This document shows, piece by piece, positions 13,976 through 14,182 of a stretch of DNA of 14,182 nt. The notes below the pieces were generated by a model. It was not told where the DNA came from. It worked only from the letters and a program-made list of their open reading frames with translations, and searched no databases. The DNA is from Wenzhouxiangella sp. (GTDB lineage: Bacteria > Pseudomonadota > Gammaproteobacteria > Xanthomonadales > Wenzhouxiangellaceae). The DNA lies in the NCBI GenBank assembly GCA_021767625.1, contig JAASTB010000027.1, forward strand, positions 1-14,182, read 5' to 3'. A program made the translations under genes and the position numbers. Position 1 is the first letter of the stretch. Each line of letters begins with the position of its first letter.

Positions 13976-14182
13976 TCAATCCAGCCGCTTGTTGAACCGC
14001 AGCGTCGCCAGCACCAGGAACACGCCGAAGAACGCCAGTAGCGGCCAGACTTCAGTATGCAGGTCGACCAGGTCGGCGCCTCGCACCAGGATGCCGCGCG
14101 ACAGGCGCACGAAGTGCGTGAGCGGGATCACTTCGCCGATCCACTGCGCCAGCTTTGGCATGCCCTCGAAAGGAAACATGAA
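13976..14182 (-). CDS. ABC-2 type transporter permease, C-terminal end (partial, runs off window)
   Basis: The last 68 codons of a gene whose start lies right of the window. The residues (FMFPFEGMPKLAQWIGEVIPLTHFVRLSRGILVRG…) are the typical end of ABC-2 membrane subunits of the YhhJ/drug-export type: an FPxEGMP loop, an IPLTHFVRLSRGI amphipathic segment and a final membrane helix (VWPLLAFFGVFLVLATLRF) before a short basic tail (NKRLD). Such permeases pair with an ATP-binding subunit to export lipids, polysaccharides or drugs; substrate cannot be inferred. The Met at 14179 is internal, not the start. Confidence 0.88.
   Translation of the reverse strand, partial: FMFPFEGMPKLAQWIGEVIPLTHFVRLSRGILVRGADLVDLHTEVWPLLAFFGVFLVLATLRFNKRLD

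Overview
The window is about 65% G+C, with tightly packed genes and strong GC3 bias. It looks like the chromosome of a gammaproteobacterium related to Wenzhouxiangella, Lysobacterales or Chromatiales. That placement rests on the style of the secreted proteins, several of which carry a short tail of the form [VIL]F-x-D-R-F(E), and on the ECF sigma/CHAT gene set; no rRNA or other marker gene is present. I see no tRNA, rRNA, insertion sequence, integrase, CRISPR array or phage structural module.

Left part: a large secreted protein of 947 aa (minus strand, 11-2854) is divergent from a plus-strand cluster of five genes (2977-9160). In order these are an ECF sigma factor, a membrane-anchored zinc-finger anti-sigma factor with an extracytoplasmic beta-sandwich-like domain, a secreted TPR protein ending in a CHAT caspase-like protease domain, a 93-aa secreted protein ending in LFTDRFEQ, and a 650-aa secreted fibre-like repeat protein. 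The first three genes overlap or touch, the last two are 11 bp apart, and a perfect 11-bp-stem terminator follows the fifth. This reads as one regulated operon that delivers an envelope protease and surface proteins.

Middle part (minus strand, 9228-11844): a secreted right-handed beta-helix protein with a choice-of-anchor-Q-like end followed directly by IFGDRFE, a small three-helix membrane protein, and behind its start an apparent fragment of another secreted protein (…VFRDRFSASP) whose frame is broken at a run of nine G residues.

Right part: a plus-strand pair of an SRPBCC (START-like) protein and a MerR-type regulator shares a promoter with the typical MerR layout, a 19-bp spacer holding an inverted repeat. 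It converges on a six-helix membrane protein gene (minus), whose leader contains a perfectly nested three-way-junction inverted repeat. The window ends inside the C-terminal part of an ABC-2 type transporter permease (minus).

The most interesting items are the sigma/anti-sigma/TPR-CHAT/secreted-protein operon and the recurring DRFE tails, which may be a protein-sorting signal. Any link between the two is inference.
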